Shown one piece after another: positions 1-8,454 of a DNA stretch of 16,032 nt (positions within the stretch are counted from its first letter, which is position 1; each line of letters begins with the position of its first letter). Source of the stretch: Flavobacterium sp. (GTDB lineage Bacteria > Bacteroidota > Bacteroidia > Flavobacteriales > Flavobacteriaceae); NCBI GenBank assembly GCA_023253295.1, contig JALRGZ010000006.1:1-16032 (forward strand), in the 5' to 3' direction. A program made the translations under genes and the position numbers. A model generated the notes under the pieces. It ran no database searches and was not told the origin of the DNA. It was given only the letters and a program-made list of their open reading frames with translations.

Positions 1-639
1 ATTAATCCAAGTCGTCAGGAAAAATCACATTTACATTCGGTTCAGTTTACTCCAGACCATCAATTTGTGCTAGCTACTGATTTAGGAACCGACAAAATGT
101 ATTTGTACCAATATAATCCTAAAGCGGCAAAACCTTTAAAATTAAAGGATAGTATCACCGTGAAAGAGGGTAGTGGCCCCAGACATTTTGCCTTTAGTAA
201 AGATGCTAAAAAACTGTATTTGTTACAGGAATTAGACGGAACGCTTTCGGTGTTTAATTATGCCAAAGGGAAACTGAAATTAGTTCAGGAAACTACTGTT
301 GTAGCTGATGGATTTAAAGGAACGTTTACAGCTGCGGATATTCATATTTCACCAGATCAAAAGTTTTTGTATGCTACTAATAGAAAAGAAGCCAATACAA
401 TAACATGTTTTAAAATTTTAAAAAATGGTCAATTAGAGTTGGCTTCAAGAATCAGTACAATGGGAGATGGGCCTCGAAATTTTGCTATTGATCCAACCGG
501 GAATTTCTTGTTAGTAGGGCATCAGTATACTAATAATGTGGTAATTTTTAAAAGAGATAAAATAACCGGCGCATTGACAGATACAGGAAAGCGAATTGAG
601 ATGTGTTCGCCGGTTTGTTTAGTGTTTACAAAACAATAA
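1..639 (+). CDS. pgl: 6-phosphogluconolactonase, beta-propeller type (5' end missing)
   Basis: The reading frame is open from base 1 to the TAA at 637-639, so the gene starts before the window; a GTG at 67 is internal, because the codons before it already encode family-like sequence (SHLHSVQFTPD). The visible 212 residues are the C-terminal part of a lactonase of the YbhE/Pgl seven-bladed propeller family, usually about 340-380 residues. Repeating blade motifs are seen: SVQFTPD, GPRHFAFSKD, ADIHISPDQKFLYATNR and GPRNFAIDPTGNFLLVG. The family hydrolyses 6-phosphogluconolactone in the oxidative pentose phosphate pathway, although Bacteroidota members may act on other sugar lactones and some are exported; the N-terminus needed to judge location is outside the window. 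It converges on the helicase gene and is followed by a hairpin terminator. Confidence 0.85.
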   Translation: MNPSRQEKSHLHSVQFTPDHQFVLATDLGTDKMYLYQYNPKAAKPLKLKDSITVKEGSGPRHFAFSKDAKKLYLLQELDGTLSVFNYAKGKLKLVQETTVVADGFKGTFTAADIHISPDQKFLYATNRKEANTITCFKILKNGQLELASRISTMGDGPRNFAIDPTGNFLLVGHQYTNNVVIFKRDKITGALTDTGKRIEMCSPVCLVFTKQ

Positions 640-648
640 TTATAAAAC

Positions 649-683
649 AAAAGCCTAAAAATGAATTTCATCTTTAGGCTTTT
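649..683. terminator. Bidirectional rho-independent terminator
   Basis: AAAAGCCTAAA (649-659) pairs perfectly with TTTAGGCTTTT (673-683). The inner bases ATGAA/TTCAT extend the stem after one mismatch. A-rich and T-rich flanks make it work in both directions, between the convergent lactonase and helicase genes. Confidence 0.85.
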
Positions 684-686
684 TAA

Positions 687-2033
687 TTATTTCTTTTTCT
701 TCTTTTTAGCTTGTTGTTTCAGCATGTTTCTATTAACAGATCCATGTGTTTTTTTCTTGGTTTTTGAAGGTCCCCCAAGGTTTACTTTTTGGTTCTTTTT
801 AGCCTTATCGTGAAAAGCGGCTCCACCTTCAATTTTTGGTTTTTTCATTAATATTTTAATGGGCTGTCTGTCTTTTTCAGGACCTATTAATTTGGTAGAA
901 ATTTCAACTTCTTCTGGGAAATCTTCGATATCTAATTCCATATCCATCAATACTTCGGCTTCAACTTTAGCTTCTTCTTCACGAGGAGAAATAAAACTGA
1001 TGGCAGTACCATTTGCGTCAGCACGACCTGTACGACCTATTCGGTGCATGTACAATTCGGCAAATTCAGGCATTTCAAAATTGATGACGTGTGTGATATC
1101 TGAAATATCCAAACCTCTCGCCATAATATCGGTAGTAATCAATCCGCGAAGTTCTCCTTCCTGAAAAGAAGCCATCGTATTCAAACGGTAATTTTGCGAT
1201 TTATTAGAGTGAATTACACCAAATTGTCCTTCAAAATCTTCTTCAATGCGTTCGTGAAGCATATCGGAAATCTTTTTATTATTAACAAATATCAAAACGC
1301 GACTCATCTCTTCGTTGGTTTCTAATAAATGTTTGAGCAAGTTTACTTTGGTGTTGAAATTGGGAACATTATAGGTAATCTGTTTGATTTTTTCCAATGG
1401 TGTTCCTGATGCTGCTAAGGTTACTTCTTCGGGATAGTCAAAATAATCATTCAAAATAGCATCTACTTCATCCGTCATTGTAGCCGAGAATAAAATATTT
1501 TGGCGTTTTTTAGGCATCATTGCTAATAAAGCAGTAATCTGAGTGCGGAAACCTAAATTCAGCATTTCATCAAATTCGTCAATAACAAGCTTCTGCATGT
1601 CTTCAAAACGAACCACATTGTCAAGGGCTAAGTCCATTGTTCTGCCAGGAGTTCCTACTAAAATATCCGAACCTTCGTAAACAGTCTTTTTTTGTGTATT
1701 GATATTAACGCCACCAAAAATTCCTATAGTTCGAATAGACATGAATTGAGTTAATTTTTCTATTTCTTCTACCACTTGAACTACAAGCTCACGAGTAGGA
1801 ACTAAAATGACAATTTTAGGAGTATGTGTAGTGCTAAACTTGTATTGCTTTAATAAAGGTAATAAATAGGCAAAGGTTTTACCCGTACCAGTTTGTGCAA
1901 TTCCCATCATATCTCTTCCGGACATAATTACAGAAAAAGACTTCTCCTGAATAGGAGTAGGAGTTGTAAGTCCTATTTCATCTATTGCTTTTTGTAATGA
2001 TTTAGGAAGATTGAATTGCTCGAAAGTAGCCAT
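687..2033 (-). CDS. DEAD-box ATP-dependent RNA helicase (DEFD variant of motif II)
   Basis: A 448-residue helicase with the full set of family motifs. These are the Q motif (F7, then PTPIQ at 25-29), motif I AQTGTGKT (46-53), Ia PTREL (79-83), Ib TPGR (128-131), motif II DEFD (152-155), motif III SAT (183-185), motif V around TTDIMARGLDI (300-310) and motif VI HRIGRTGR (330-337). Motif II reads DEFD instead of DEAD; the two acidic residues and the final Asp that bind Mg-ATP are kept, so activity is expected. The tail from about residue 390 is rich in lysine, ends in a run of Lys, and probably adds non-specific RNA binding. Bacterial relatives unwind short RNA duplexes in ribosome assembly or mRNA turnover, often in the cold. 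The ATG at 2031-2033 fits the start of the Q-motif region. It is a single gene, with a candidate promoter box just upstream. Confidence 0.93.
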   Translation of the reverse strand: MATFEQFNLPKSLQKAIDEIGLTTPTPIQEKSFSVIMSGRDMMGIAQTGTGKTFAYLLPLLKQYKFSTTHTPKIVILVPTRELVVQVVEEIEKLTQFMSIRTIGIFGGVNINTQKKTVYEGSDILVGTPGRTMDLALDNVVRFEDMQKLVIDEFDEMLNLGFRTQITALLAMMPKKRQNILFSATMTDEVDAILNDYFDYPEEVTLAASGTPLEKIKQITYNVPNFNTKVNLLKHLLETNEEMSRVLIFVNNKKISDMLHERIEEDFEGQFGVIHSNKSQNYRLNTMASFQEGELRGLITTDIMARGLDISDITHVINFEMPEFAELYMHRIGRTGRADANGTAISFISPREEEAKVEAEVLMDMELDIEDFPEEVEISTKLIGPEKDRQPIKILMKKPKIEGGAAFHDKAKKNQKVNLGGPSKTKKKTHGSVNRNMLKQQAKKKKKK

Positions 2034-2050
2034 AAAACGTAAATTTTGTG

Positions 2051-2058
2051 CAAAGATA
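2051..2058 (-). promoter_or_regulatory. Candidate Bacteroidota -7 box for the helicase gene
   Basis: Read on the minus strand this is TATCTTTG, an exact match to the TAnnTTTG -7 consensus, 17 bases upstream of the helicase ATG. No TTG is seen at the usual -33 distance, so the support is only the box and its position. Confidence 0.4.
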
Positions 2059-2102
2059 GTCTTTTTGAAAAGAACGTTAAGATAGAAACTCTAGCTAATT
2101 TG

Positions 2103-2147
2103 TAACCGCAAATTCAGAAAAATAGAAAATTCGTGAATTTGCGGTTA
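2103..2147 (-). terminator. Long perfect hairpin after the YaiO-type gene, probable terminator
   Basis: TAACCGCAAATTCA (2103-2116) and TGAATTTGCGGTTA (2134-2147) form a perfect 14-bp stem with a 17-base loop. It lies 31 bases after the stop of the last gene of the leftward cluster, where a terminator is expected. No long T-run follows on the minus strand, so it may instead stabilise the 3' end of the mRNA. Confidence 0.5.
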
Positions 2148-2178
2148 AAATAGTTGCAGATATTGTAAGCGTATAAAA

Positions 2179-3441
2179 TTATTTGAATCTTAAATCCCAG
2201 GAAATTGTGAGTGAATAAATCCAGAAATAATTACCCGGATCAAAACTTATTTCCTGATGTGCAACATCAAATTGTGCTCCCCAAGCATTTTTGTCTTTAT
2301 TGGTAGTGAAAAAATAACCAACATTAAAACGTTGTGTTTTAAGTTTTATGATGGCCGCATTATTAACGTCATTAAATTGGTTAATTTCAGGAGAAACCCC
2401 CATACTGTATAAAAAACTGATATAATTATCAGAATTACTCCTGTATTTTCTATAATTTAGAGCTGCAGAAGTACTTGTTCCTCCATCGCCAGGAGTAAAA
2501 TAAGGACGTAATGACCAATAACTGTTTCCAGTGTACCAACCTATAGAACCGGTATAAATAGTAGTTGTTGTACTGTATTGTAAGGTTCTAAAACCAGCTG
2601 AAAGTTCTAAACTATGTGGTAAGGATTTATACAATTCGGCACCATATCTAAAGTCAGGAAAAATAAAACTATTGGCATAGCCAAAATTCAGATAAGCATA
2701 CAAACCCTTAGTAATTTTCGGATACATATCCACTTCGGCCTGAACACCATTTTCATTAAAACGACGGTTGAAATTTACTCTCCCAATGATACTTCCATAT
2801 TTAGTTTTTTTACTGTAACTCATAGAATAATATTGCATTGGATCAAATACTTTAGAATACAAATCAACTGATGCTCTTAGTCCAATTGTGTTTGTTCTTA
2901 GAGTATTGTTTAAGCTTTCCAGAAAATCTTTAGCATCTTGATTGTTTGGATTGTTAGCGATTATTTCTTTCGCTGTACTTTCAGCTTCTAAAGACTTATC
3001 GGTATTTTTTAAAGCTTTAGCCTTTAATAAGCTAATATCAGTATCCTTTGGAAAAAATTTCAAAGCTGTATTAGCCATTTGTAAAGCTTCATAAGGAGTA
3101 TCTGCCCAAGATTCATTTTTTATGGCAGCTATCCAGTTCTCTTTGTTTTCAGGGGCTTTGTCAATAACATAGGCAAATTCTTTTCTGGCTTTTTTATAAT
3201 CGCCATCCCATGAATAAGTAGAGGCTAAGAAAGTACGAATTTCATGATAATTAGGATATTTAGTCAAAATATGCACTAAAGTATCCTGAGCCTGTTTTCT
3301 TTGTTGATTAAAAGCCAGATTGCGAGCTGTTTCAAATGAAGTATCCGGATTTCCATTGTAAGGTTTCTCCTGAGCCTGTATTTGAAGCAAACAAGAAAAC
3401 GTAAAAAGTATCGCTAATTTGATAATTGGTTTGTTTATCAT
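2179..3441 (-). CDS. TPR plus outer-membrane beta-barrel protein, YaiO family
   Basis: A 420-residue exported protein. Residues 1-23 look like a signal peptide (hydrophobic core 6-19, likely cut near IQA|Q). Residues 36-180 are TPR-like helices. From about 185 to the end, alternating hydrophobic strands rich in Tyr, Phe and Trp end in ISWDLRFK, typical of an outer-membrane barrel with a C-terminal aromatic residue. This TPR-then-barrel order is that of YaiO proteins and, on a larger scale, of the exporters PgaA and BcsC. The start ATG (3439-3441) shares one base with the stop of the preceding gene (TAATG), so translation is probably coupled. The TPR region resembles the C-terminal tail of that upstream enzyme: by eye, 29 of 59 aligned positions are identical (residues 39-97 here, 669-727 there). 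A role in exporting or anchoring the polymer made by the neighbouring glycosyltransferase is inference; a barrel this small may not be a full exporter alone. Confidence 0.82.
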   Translation of the reverse strand: MINKPIIKLAILFTFSCLLQIQAQEKPYNGNPDTSFETARNLAFNQQRKQAQDTLVHILTKYPNYHEIRTFLASTYSWDGDYKKARKEFAYVIDKAPENKENWIAAIKNESWADTPYEALQMANTALKFFPKDTDISLLKAKALKNTDKSLEAESTAKEIIANNPNNQDAKDFLESLNNTLRTNTIGLRASVDLYSKVFDPMQYYSMSYSKKTKYGSIIGRVNFNRRFNENGVQAEVDMYPKITKGLYAYLNFGYANSFIFPDFRYGAELYKSLPHSLELSAGFRTLQYSTTTTIYTGSIGWYTGNSYWSLRPYFTPGDGGTSTSAALNYRKYRSNSDNYISFLYSMGVSPEINQFNDVNNAAIIKLKTQRFNVGYFFTTNKDKNAWGAQFDVAHQEISFDPGNYFWIYSLTISWDLRFK

Positions 3442-5867
3442 TATTGTATTTCTTTTTTGAGTTTAAGAATATCACTGTTTTTAGGCTGTTTTAAAAGCAT
3501 ACTATCAATGGCTTTTTTTGCCATAGCAATATTATTTGTTCTTTGGTAAGCTTTGGCTAATTTAATACCTAATTCCGGATTTTTGATTTCATTTTTCAAT
3601 GCTTTTTTAGCAATTTCAATTCCTTTTTCATCTTGTTTAGACCACCAGTAGGTATCCATTAATGCAAGATAACCATCGTAATAGTAAGGTGTTCTTTTGA
3701 TTACTTCTAATAATTCTTTTTCGGCATTTTTATAATCTTTATCCCAAGCCAAAGTCCTCCCTTTTAAAGTTCTTACATCGGCATAATTAGGCAATTCATT
3801 TAAGATGTAATTGCATAGCGTTCTGGCTTCTTTTCTTTGGTTGTTAAAGGCTAAATCTCTTGCTTTAAAGAAGATTTGATCATTACTTAAACCTTGAATT
3901 TCTTTTTTGATAAAGCTTAATTCTTGTTTAGTAAATTCATAGGATGATTTACTGTAAATCAGTAAGGATTTTGGAATGATTTTGTTTTTTTGAGTCAAAT
4001 AGGCATTCAGTTTCTTTGCTTCTTGTAAGTTGTTTTCAATAGTTTTTAACATTTCACTATCACTGGTTTTTGATGTGCCAAAATTTTCGTCAATTTTAAA
4101 TAATTCACCATTGGAATATAAATAGTCTTTGTAAATGAATTCATTAATGACTCCTTTGTTTTGCATAATTGGTATGCTGTGAGTGTTTCTAAAACTTTTT
4201 ACAGTATCCAATCCGGTACTCATCCAAGCTGTTTTTTCTAATTTATTCATTTTGTAATTATTAGTCAAAAATGAAAGTAAACTAGGAGTAATATCCCAAT
4301 GAGAAGAAACTGATTTAAAAGTTTCTGTTTTTTTCAACATTGGGCTATAAATAAATAAAGGTACGTGGAAACGGCATAGTTTGTCTTTTTGTGCAATTGG
4401 GATTAAACGATGGTCTCCTGTAATTACAAAGATGGTGTTTTGATAGTCAGGTCTTTTGGCATAAGCTTCCATGAAAGTTTGAATTGAATGATCCGTGTAC
4501 AACAACGAAGCGTAAATGTCTTTATAGGTTTCTACTTCCGATTTGGTAAGTGTAAGTGATTTGTTGGTATTGGTGATGTAATCTACTTTTTTTAGATATT
4601 CTTCTTTTTCAGGGAAGTTAAAAGGTTCGTGATTGGTTAAAGTCATTATTACATCCAGACGTGGCCCTTTTTTGGTTTCAATTTCCGAAAGTGTTTTCCT
4701 GAAAATTTCAGCATCTGGATATCCCCAGGTAAAACCTTCTGCATTTGCTTTCGTTTTTTGATAATTGGCGCCAAATTTATTAATGTCAACAATATTATCG
4801 ATATTGTTGTATTCTAGAAAATTAATTCGATGGTCAAAACTAGATTCGTCTCCACAATAAAAGGCCGTATTATATCCGTTTGATTTTAAAATACTAATTA
4901 AAGAACTATGGGCAGGTAAAGGATTCATTTCCAGAAAACCTTTTTCGCCATAAGGCAATGAACCTAAGATAGAAGGCAAAGCTCCAAATGTACGACCAGC
5001 ATTGCTCACAAAATTTTCCCAATACAAAGATTTAGGAATCATAGAATCTAAGAAAGGAGTGAAGCCTCGATTGGCATTTTTTCCAATAAATTCATCACCT
5101 AAACCTTCAACAATAATCATTACGATGTTTGGTTTTTCTTCTTGTACGTTGAAAAATGGAGCCAAAACATCTGGAGTAGCTGATGCAGGTTTCAGTAATG
5201 GGTATTCGTTTTTGTAGGTTAAATTAGCCGCATCAAATTGTTTTTTGTCATTTTGAAAACGAATGATATCATTGGTAAAAAAAGCAAGTTTGTTTTGATA
5301 GGTTATCTCCGAGATTTCAGGAAGAAAAAACTTCATCACAATACAGAAAACAGCTAGTATTCCTGAAATAGTATAGATTTTTTTGATGTTAAGTTTACTT
5401 GAAATAAAGTGATTAATCCCCCAAAATAATGCTGGAAAAAGAATAAAAGGGACAAAATATAATATAGAAAATGTTTCCGAAGCAGTAACGGTAGTGTACA
5501 TGTCCGAAGTAGAGTAGCCAAGAAAATCCGCTCCAAGGTTAACCAATGTGGTTAAATGGTATTTGGTCAAAGCAAATTGCCCAATAATAATTATTGTAAA
5601 AATAATTTTCAATGGAATAGCTGCCCATTTTCGATTACTTAAATACAATACTAGATATAAAGGTAAACATAGTATGCTGATGATCAGAGCGGTCCAAAAA
5701 TCATTAATCAGCTTGTAAAAGAATACAGTTGGTGGATTAGGTATTTGAATACCGGTATAGAGTTTTGCAACGATTTCGAAAAAACTAATTAGCCAAAAAA
5801 CAGCTAATAATGAAAAGCACAAGTAGCCGTAACTAAAGTGTTTTTTTAGTTGTTGATTATTGTCCAT
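3441..5867 (-). CDS. LtaS/MdoB-type membrane phosphotransferase with C-terminal TPR tail
   Basis: An 808-residue protein in three parts. Residues 12-182 hold about five membrane segments (near 14-36, 58-76, 84-100, 132-153, 164-182). Residues 245-560 are an alkaline-phosphatase/sulfatase-fold domain like lipoteichoic acid synthase. Residues 660-808 are TPR helices. LtaS-like active-site residues can be placed: E254 (metal), T293 in GRTFG (nucleophile), H413 in NHEP and D485/H486 in TGDH (metal); order and spacing match LtaS E255, T300, H416, D475 and H476. The family moves phosphoglycerol or phosphoethanolamine from phospholipids to glycans or lipids on the outer face of the inner membrane; donor and acceptor cannot be read here. 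The TPR tail is not part of ordinary LtaS or MdoB and resembles that of the next gene's product. The gene is 27 bases after the glycosyltransferase gene, so decoration of its product is the simplest idea. Gram-negative relatives include OpgB/MdoB and, more distantly, BcsG. Confidence 0.85.
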   Translation of the reverse strand: MDNNQQLKKHFSYGYLCFSLLAVFWLISFFEIVAKLYTGIQIPNPPTVFFYKLINDFWTALIISILCLPLYLVLYLSNRKWAAIPLKIIFTIIIIGQFALTKYHLTTLVNLGADFLGYSTSDMYTTVTASETFSILYFVPFILFPALFWGINHFISSKLNIKKIYTISGILAVFCIVMKFFLPEISEITYQNKLAFFTNDIIRFQNDKKQFDAANLTYKNEYPLLKPASATPDVLAPFFNVQEEKPNIVMIIVEGLGDEFIGKNANRGFTPFLDSMIPKSLYWENFVSNAGRTFGALPSILGSLPYGEKGFLEMNPLPAHSSLISILKSNGYNTAFYCGDESSFDHRINFLEYNNIDNIVDINKFGANYQKTKANAEGFTWGYPDAEIFRKTLSEIETKKGPRLDVIMTLTNHEPFNFPEKEEYLKKVDYITNTNKSLTLTKSEVETYKDIYASLLYTDHSIQTFMEAYAKRPDYQNTIFVITGDHRLIPIAQKDKLCRFHVPLFIYSPMLKKTETFKSVSSHWDITPSLLSFLTNNYKMNKLEKTAWMSTGLDTVKSFRNTHSIPIMQNKGVINEFIYKDYLYSNGELFKIDENFGTSKTSDSEMLKTIENNLQEAKKLNAYLTQKNKIIPKSLLIYSKSSYEFTKQELSFIKKEIQGLSNDQIFFKARDLAFNNQRKEARTLCNYILNELPNYADVRTLKGRTLAWDKDYKNAEKELLEVIKRTPYYYDGYLALMDTYWWSKQDEKGIEIAKKALKNEIKNPELGIKLAKAYQRTNNIAMAKKAIDSMLLKQPKNSDILKLKKEIQ

Positions 5868-5894
5868 TGAAAATAATTTATAGGATTTTTAAAA

Positions 5895-7325
5895 TTAATT
5901 ACTGCCCATACCTTTACGAGTCATTTCGCCCCATTTAATTTTTTTATTAAAATAGTAATCGAAATTCCCTTTTAGAGCTGCATATAAAATAAAAGGATGA
6001 TTAACAATCGGTTCTGTAAATGCTGTTTTTATTAGCTGCCATCCCATTCCTTTTTTTCCATATTGATGGTAAGTAAGTTCTTCGGTAATTATGGTGATAA
6101 TTGAGAATAATACCGTAAAAAGATAAGCAGTTACAAGAAAGGATATTGCATAAATCCAAACAACATTTCGATTTAAAATTAGGATTAAAAAGTAAGATAG
6201 ACCTAAAAACTCTACTATTGGAGCCATTCTTTCAAATAAAAACCAATAAGGATAACTAATAGTTCCTAAGGCTTTATACTCAGGGTTAAATCCAATTTTT
6301 CTGTGTTTTTTTAATGTTTCTATAGTTCCGCGAGTCCATCTGTTTCTTTGCGAAATAAATATTTTATAAGTGTCCGGGGCCTCAGTCCAACAAAGCGGAT
6401 CAGGAATATAAGCAACTCTATATTTTACTTTTTTCTCTTCCATATAGCGTCTCATTCTTACAATGATTTCCATATCTTCACCTACCGTTTTAGTATCATA
6501 TCCGCCTACTTCTAGTGCAATTTTTTTATCAAATAAACCAAATGCACCTGAAATAACTAATAAACCATTAAGTTTACTCCAAGCCATGCGTCCAAGTAGA
6601 AATGCTCTAAGGTATTCTAAAATTTGTCCTCTTACAATTCTGTTTTTTGGTAAATTAATATCGATTAATTTTCCGTCTTTGATTTTACATGAATTGGCAA
6701 TTCGGATTACCCCACCAGCTGCAATTACTTTTTCATCAGTTGATTCCAGAAATGGTTTTATCATTTTTTGTAAAGCATCTTCTAATAGTAAACAATCTAC
6801 ATCAATACAAGCTACATATCTATTAGTACTGATGTTTAATCCGAAGTTTAAAGCATCTGCTTTTCCTCCATTTTCTTTATCAACAACAATTAGTTTTTCG
6901 AATGCAGGATTGGTCGATTTGAAAACACCTTGACGGAGTGGTTTAGTTGGAATTTGATTGTTGATTAAGTAATCTACTTTTACCAAATCGTAGGCAGCAA
7001 TCAATTTTTCTAAACTATCATCTTTACTACCATCATTTACTATAATTACATCATAGTTTACATAATGATTAGAAAGTAAGGACCGTACATTTTCTACGAT
7101 ATTCAGACTTTCATTATATGCTGGAGCAATAATGGAAATTGAAGGCGAAATAGGTGAAGATAAAATCTTTGTATAGTTTACAAAACTATTTTTCTTCATA
7201 TAATTCACCGTTTCAAAAGCAGAAATTATGGCAAGAATGATATAGGATGCTGTTGCTGCTATTGCAAAAGTTAAAAAGATAAAATCAAAAAAATTGATGA
7301 TAAAGTCGGGTATATTTAGAGACAT
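5895..7325 (-). CDS. Processive family-2 glycosyltransferase, membrane bound
   Basis: A 476-residue inner-membrane GT2 enzyme. One membrane segment (about 11-37) precedes the cytoplasmic GT-A domain (about 60-340), and further segments follow (about 357-383 and 388-415). Signature residues are APAYNE (67-72), D98 in VNDGS, GKAD (154-157), D175/D177 in DVD, the catalytic GED (282-284) and Q326/R329/W330 of QxxRW. The D, D, D, QxxRW pattern marks processive synthases such as PgaC/IcaA, NodC, hyaluronan synthase and cellulose synthase, which polymerise sugars from a UDP or other nucleotide donor and pass the chain through the membrane. Sequence reading cannot fix the sugar. No PilZ domain is seen and no PgaB-like deacetylase is next to it, so it should not be called PNAG or cellulose synthase. 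The gene is 2 bases after the HEAT-repeat gene and in the same operon as the phosphotransferase and barrel genes. Confidence 0.88.
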   Translation of the reverse strand: MSLNIPDFIINFFDFIFLTFAIAATASYIILAIISAFETVNYMKKNSFVNYTKILSSPISPSISIIAPAYNESLNIVENVRSLLSNHYVNYDVIIVNDGSKDDSLEKLIAAYDLVKVDYLINNQIPTKPLRQGVFKSTNPAFEKLIVVDKENGGKADALNFGLNISTNRYVACIDVDCLLLEDALQKMIKPFLESTDEKVIAAGGVIRIANSCKIKDGKLIDINLPKNRIVRGQILEYLRAFLLGRMAWSKLNGLLVISGAFGLFDKKIALEVGGYDTKTVGEDMEIIVRMRRYMEEKKVKYRVAYIPDPLCWTEAPDTYKIFISQRNRWTRGTIETLKKHRKIGFNPEYKALGTISYPYWFLFERMAPIVEFLGLSYFLILILNRNVVWIYAISFLVTAYLFTVLFSIITIITEELTYHQYGKKGMGWQLIKTAFTEPIVNHPFILYAALKGNFDYYFNKKIKWGEMTRKGMGSN

Positions 7326-7327
7326 AA

Positions 7328-8434
7328 TTAACTGGCTTTTGTTAAGTTTTTATCTATCGAATAATTTTCAGCAATATTGTTAATTCTAAAAGTATTGTCT
7401 TCTTCAACCGTAATTAAGTTCATGATTTTCATAACTGAAATTCTGATGTAGAAGTTTTCGTGATTAACATGTTCTTTAATGAAATCAATATCATTAGGCA
7501 TAGACATGTCTTCCATCATTTTAAAGAAAGCAATTTGTTCGTCCAGACTTCTTTCGAATAAATCTTTTTTTAAGATTTCCACAGCTTCATAAATACCTAA
7601 ATGACTGACCAAATTGATGGCTTCTGTTCTGATTTCTTGATTAGGATGATTAAAAAGTGTGATTATTTCATCTTTGACGCCAAATTGATTATGGATTCGA
7701 ACTAGTTTTAAAGTAAAGGAAACAACGGAACTGTTTTTAGACAATAGCCAATGATTCAAGTCAGGAACATGTAAATTCTTGAATTTATTTAAGATTTCTA
7801 AAAGCTGAATTTGATCCCATTCTGATAGTTCATTTTCAATAATATTTAAAAATTCAAGTCCTTCAAAACGGAATAATTGTACCAAATATTTTTCAATCTC
7901 AAAACGAACTTCTTTTTTAGGATGATTAATTAATTGGATAATTTCATCATGTGCTTCTTTGATTTCAAATTGTGCTAATTCACGTATAGCTCGTGCTACA
8001 GCATCCCATTTTTTACTTTTTAGTTTAGAAGTTGCTGATTCAATAAGTCCTGTCTTATAATATAAGTCCTGAATAGCATCAGCGGTTTCTCCGGAAATAT
8101 CATCTTTTAATTTTAAGAAAGTTTTGATGATGATTTTTCTTTTTAAACGATTCTGTGAGCATTTCTTCAAATAATCAACAATCTGTTGTTGTTGTTGTTT
8201 ACTTGTTGTTTCATCATCACTGGCATATAAATACTCGATTAGATCCGATTCGTATTTTTTTTGATAAGTGGCTTCTATACGATTCTTTATTTTTAATCGG
8301 TCTCTAAGATTTTTTAGATAAACCATTAAGAATATAATGATTGCAGAAAAAAGCAATGATAAGTAGATGCACATTTGAATAATAATGTGCATACTATTTA
8401 ACGAGTCAATACTATTTTGGAAAAACTCTAACAT
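7328..8434 (-). CDS. Membrane-anchored HEAT-repeat protein
   Basis: A 368-residue protein with one strong membrane segment (about 17-40) followed by a basic stretch (KNLRDRLKIKNR), which by the positive-inside rule puts the rest in the cytoplasm. From about residue 85 to 350 it is a run of short paired helices typical of HEAT/PBS-lyase-like repeats, for example near IIQLINHPKKEVRFEI, IITLFNHPNQEIRTEA and EHVNHENFYIRISV. Five glutamines (80-84) lie in a polar linker between the membrane anchor and the repeats. HEAT arrays bind other proteins, so this is a likely scaffold or regulator rather than an enzyme. It sits 20 bases after the receiver gene and 2 bases before the glycosyltransferase gene, and may link the two; that is inference from context. 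Confidence 0.75.
   Translation of the reverse strand: MLEFFQNSIDSLNSMHIIIQMCIYLSLLFSAIIIFLMVYLKNLRDRLKIKNRIEATYQKKYESDLIEYLYASDDETTSKQQQQQIVDYLKKCSQNRLKRKIIIKTFLKLKDDISGETADAIQDLYYKTGLIESATSKLKSKKWDAVARAIRELAQFEIKEAHDEIIQLINHPKKEVRFEIEKYLVQLFRFEGLEFLNIIENELSEWDQIQLLEILNKFKNLHVPDLNHWLLSKNSSVVSFTLKLVRIHNQFGVKDEIITLFNHPNQEIRTEAINLVSHLGIYEAVEILKKDLFERSLDEQIAFFKMMEDMSMPNDIDFIKEHVNHENFYIRISVMKIMNLITVEEDNTFRINNIAENYSIDKNLTKAS
8183..8197. repeat. Short CAA/CAG trinucleotide run in the HEAT-repeat gene
   Basis: Four CAA codons and one CAG (read on the minus strand) encode five glutamines in the linker of the HEAT protein. The tract is in frame and could vary in copy number by slippage without breaking the gene. 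Confidence 0.6.
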
Positions 8435-8454
8435 GATAGTAAGGATTTAAAGCT

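Noticed and set aside
859..1164. Open frame on the plus strand opposite the helicase gene
   Set aside because: Antisense shadow of a gene with complete helicase motifs; its translation is Ser/Ile-rich with no family pattern. The same applies to frames at 5002-5217, 6463-6933, 9127-9312 and 12469-12657, and to the minus frame at 5354-5536.
2179..7325. PNAG (pga/ica) operon
   Set aside because: The GT2 is PgaC-like and the TPR-barrel recalls PgaA, but no PgaB deacetylase or PgaD is present, the barrel protein is much shorter than PgaA, and an LtaS-like enzyme is not part of pga.
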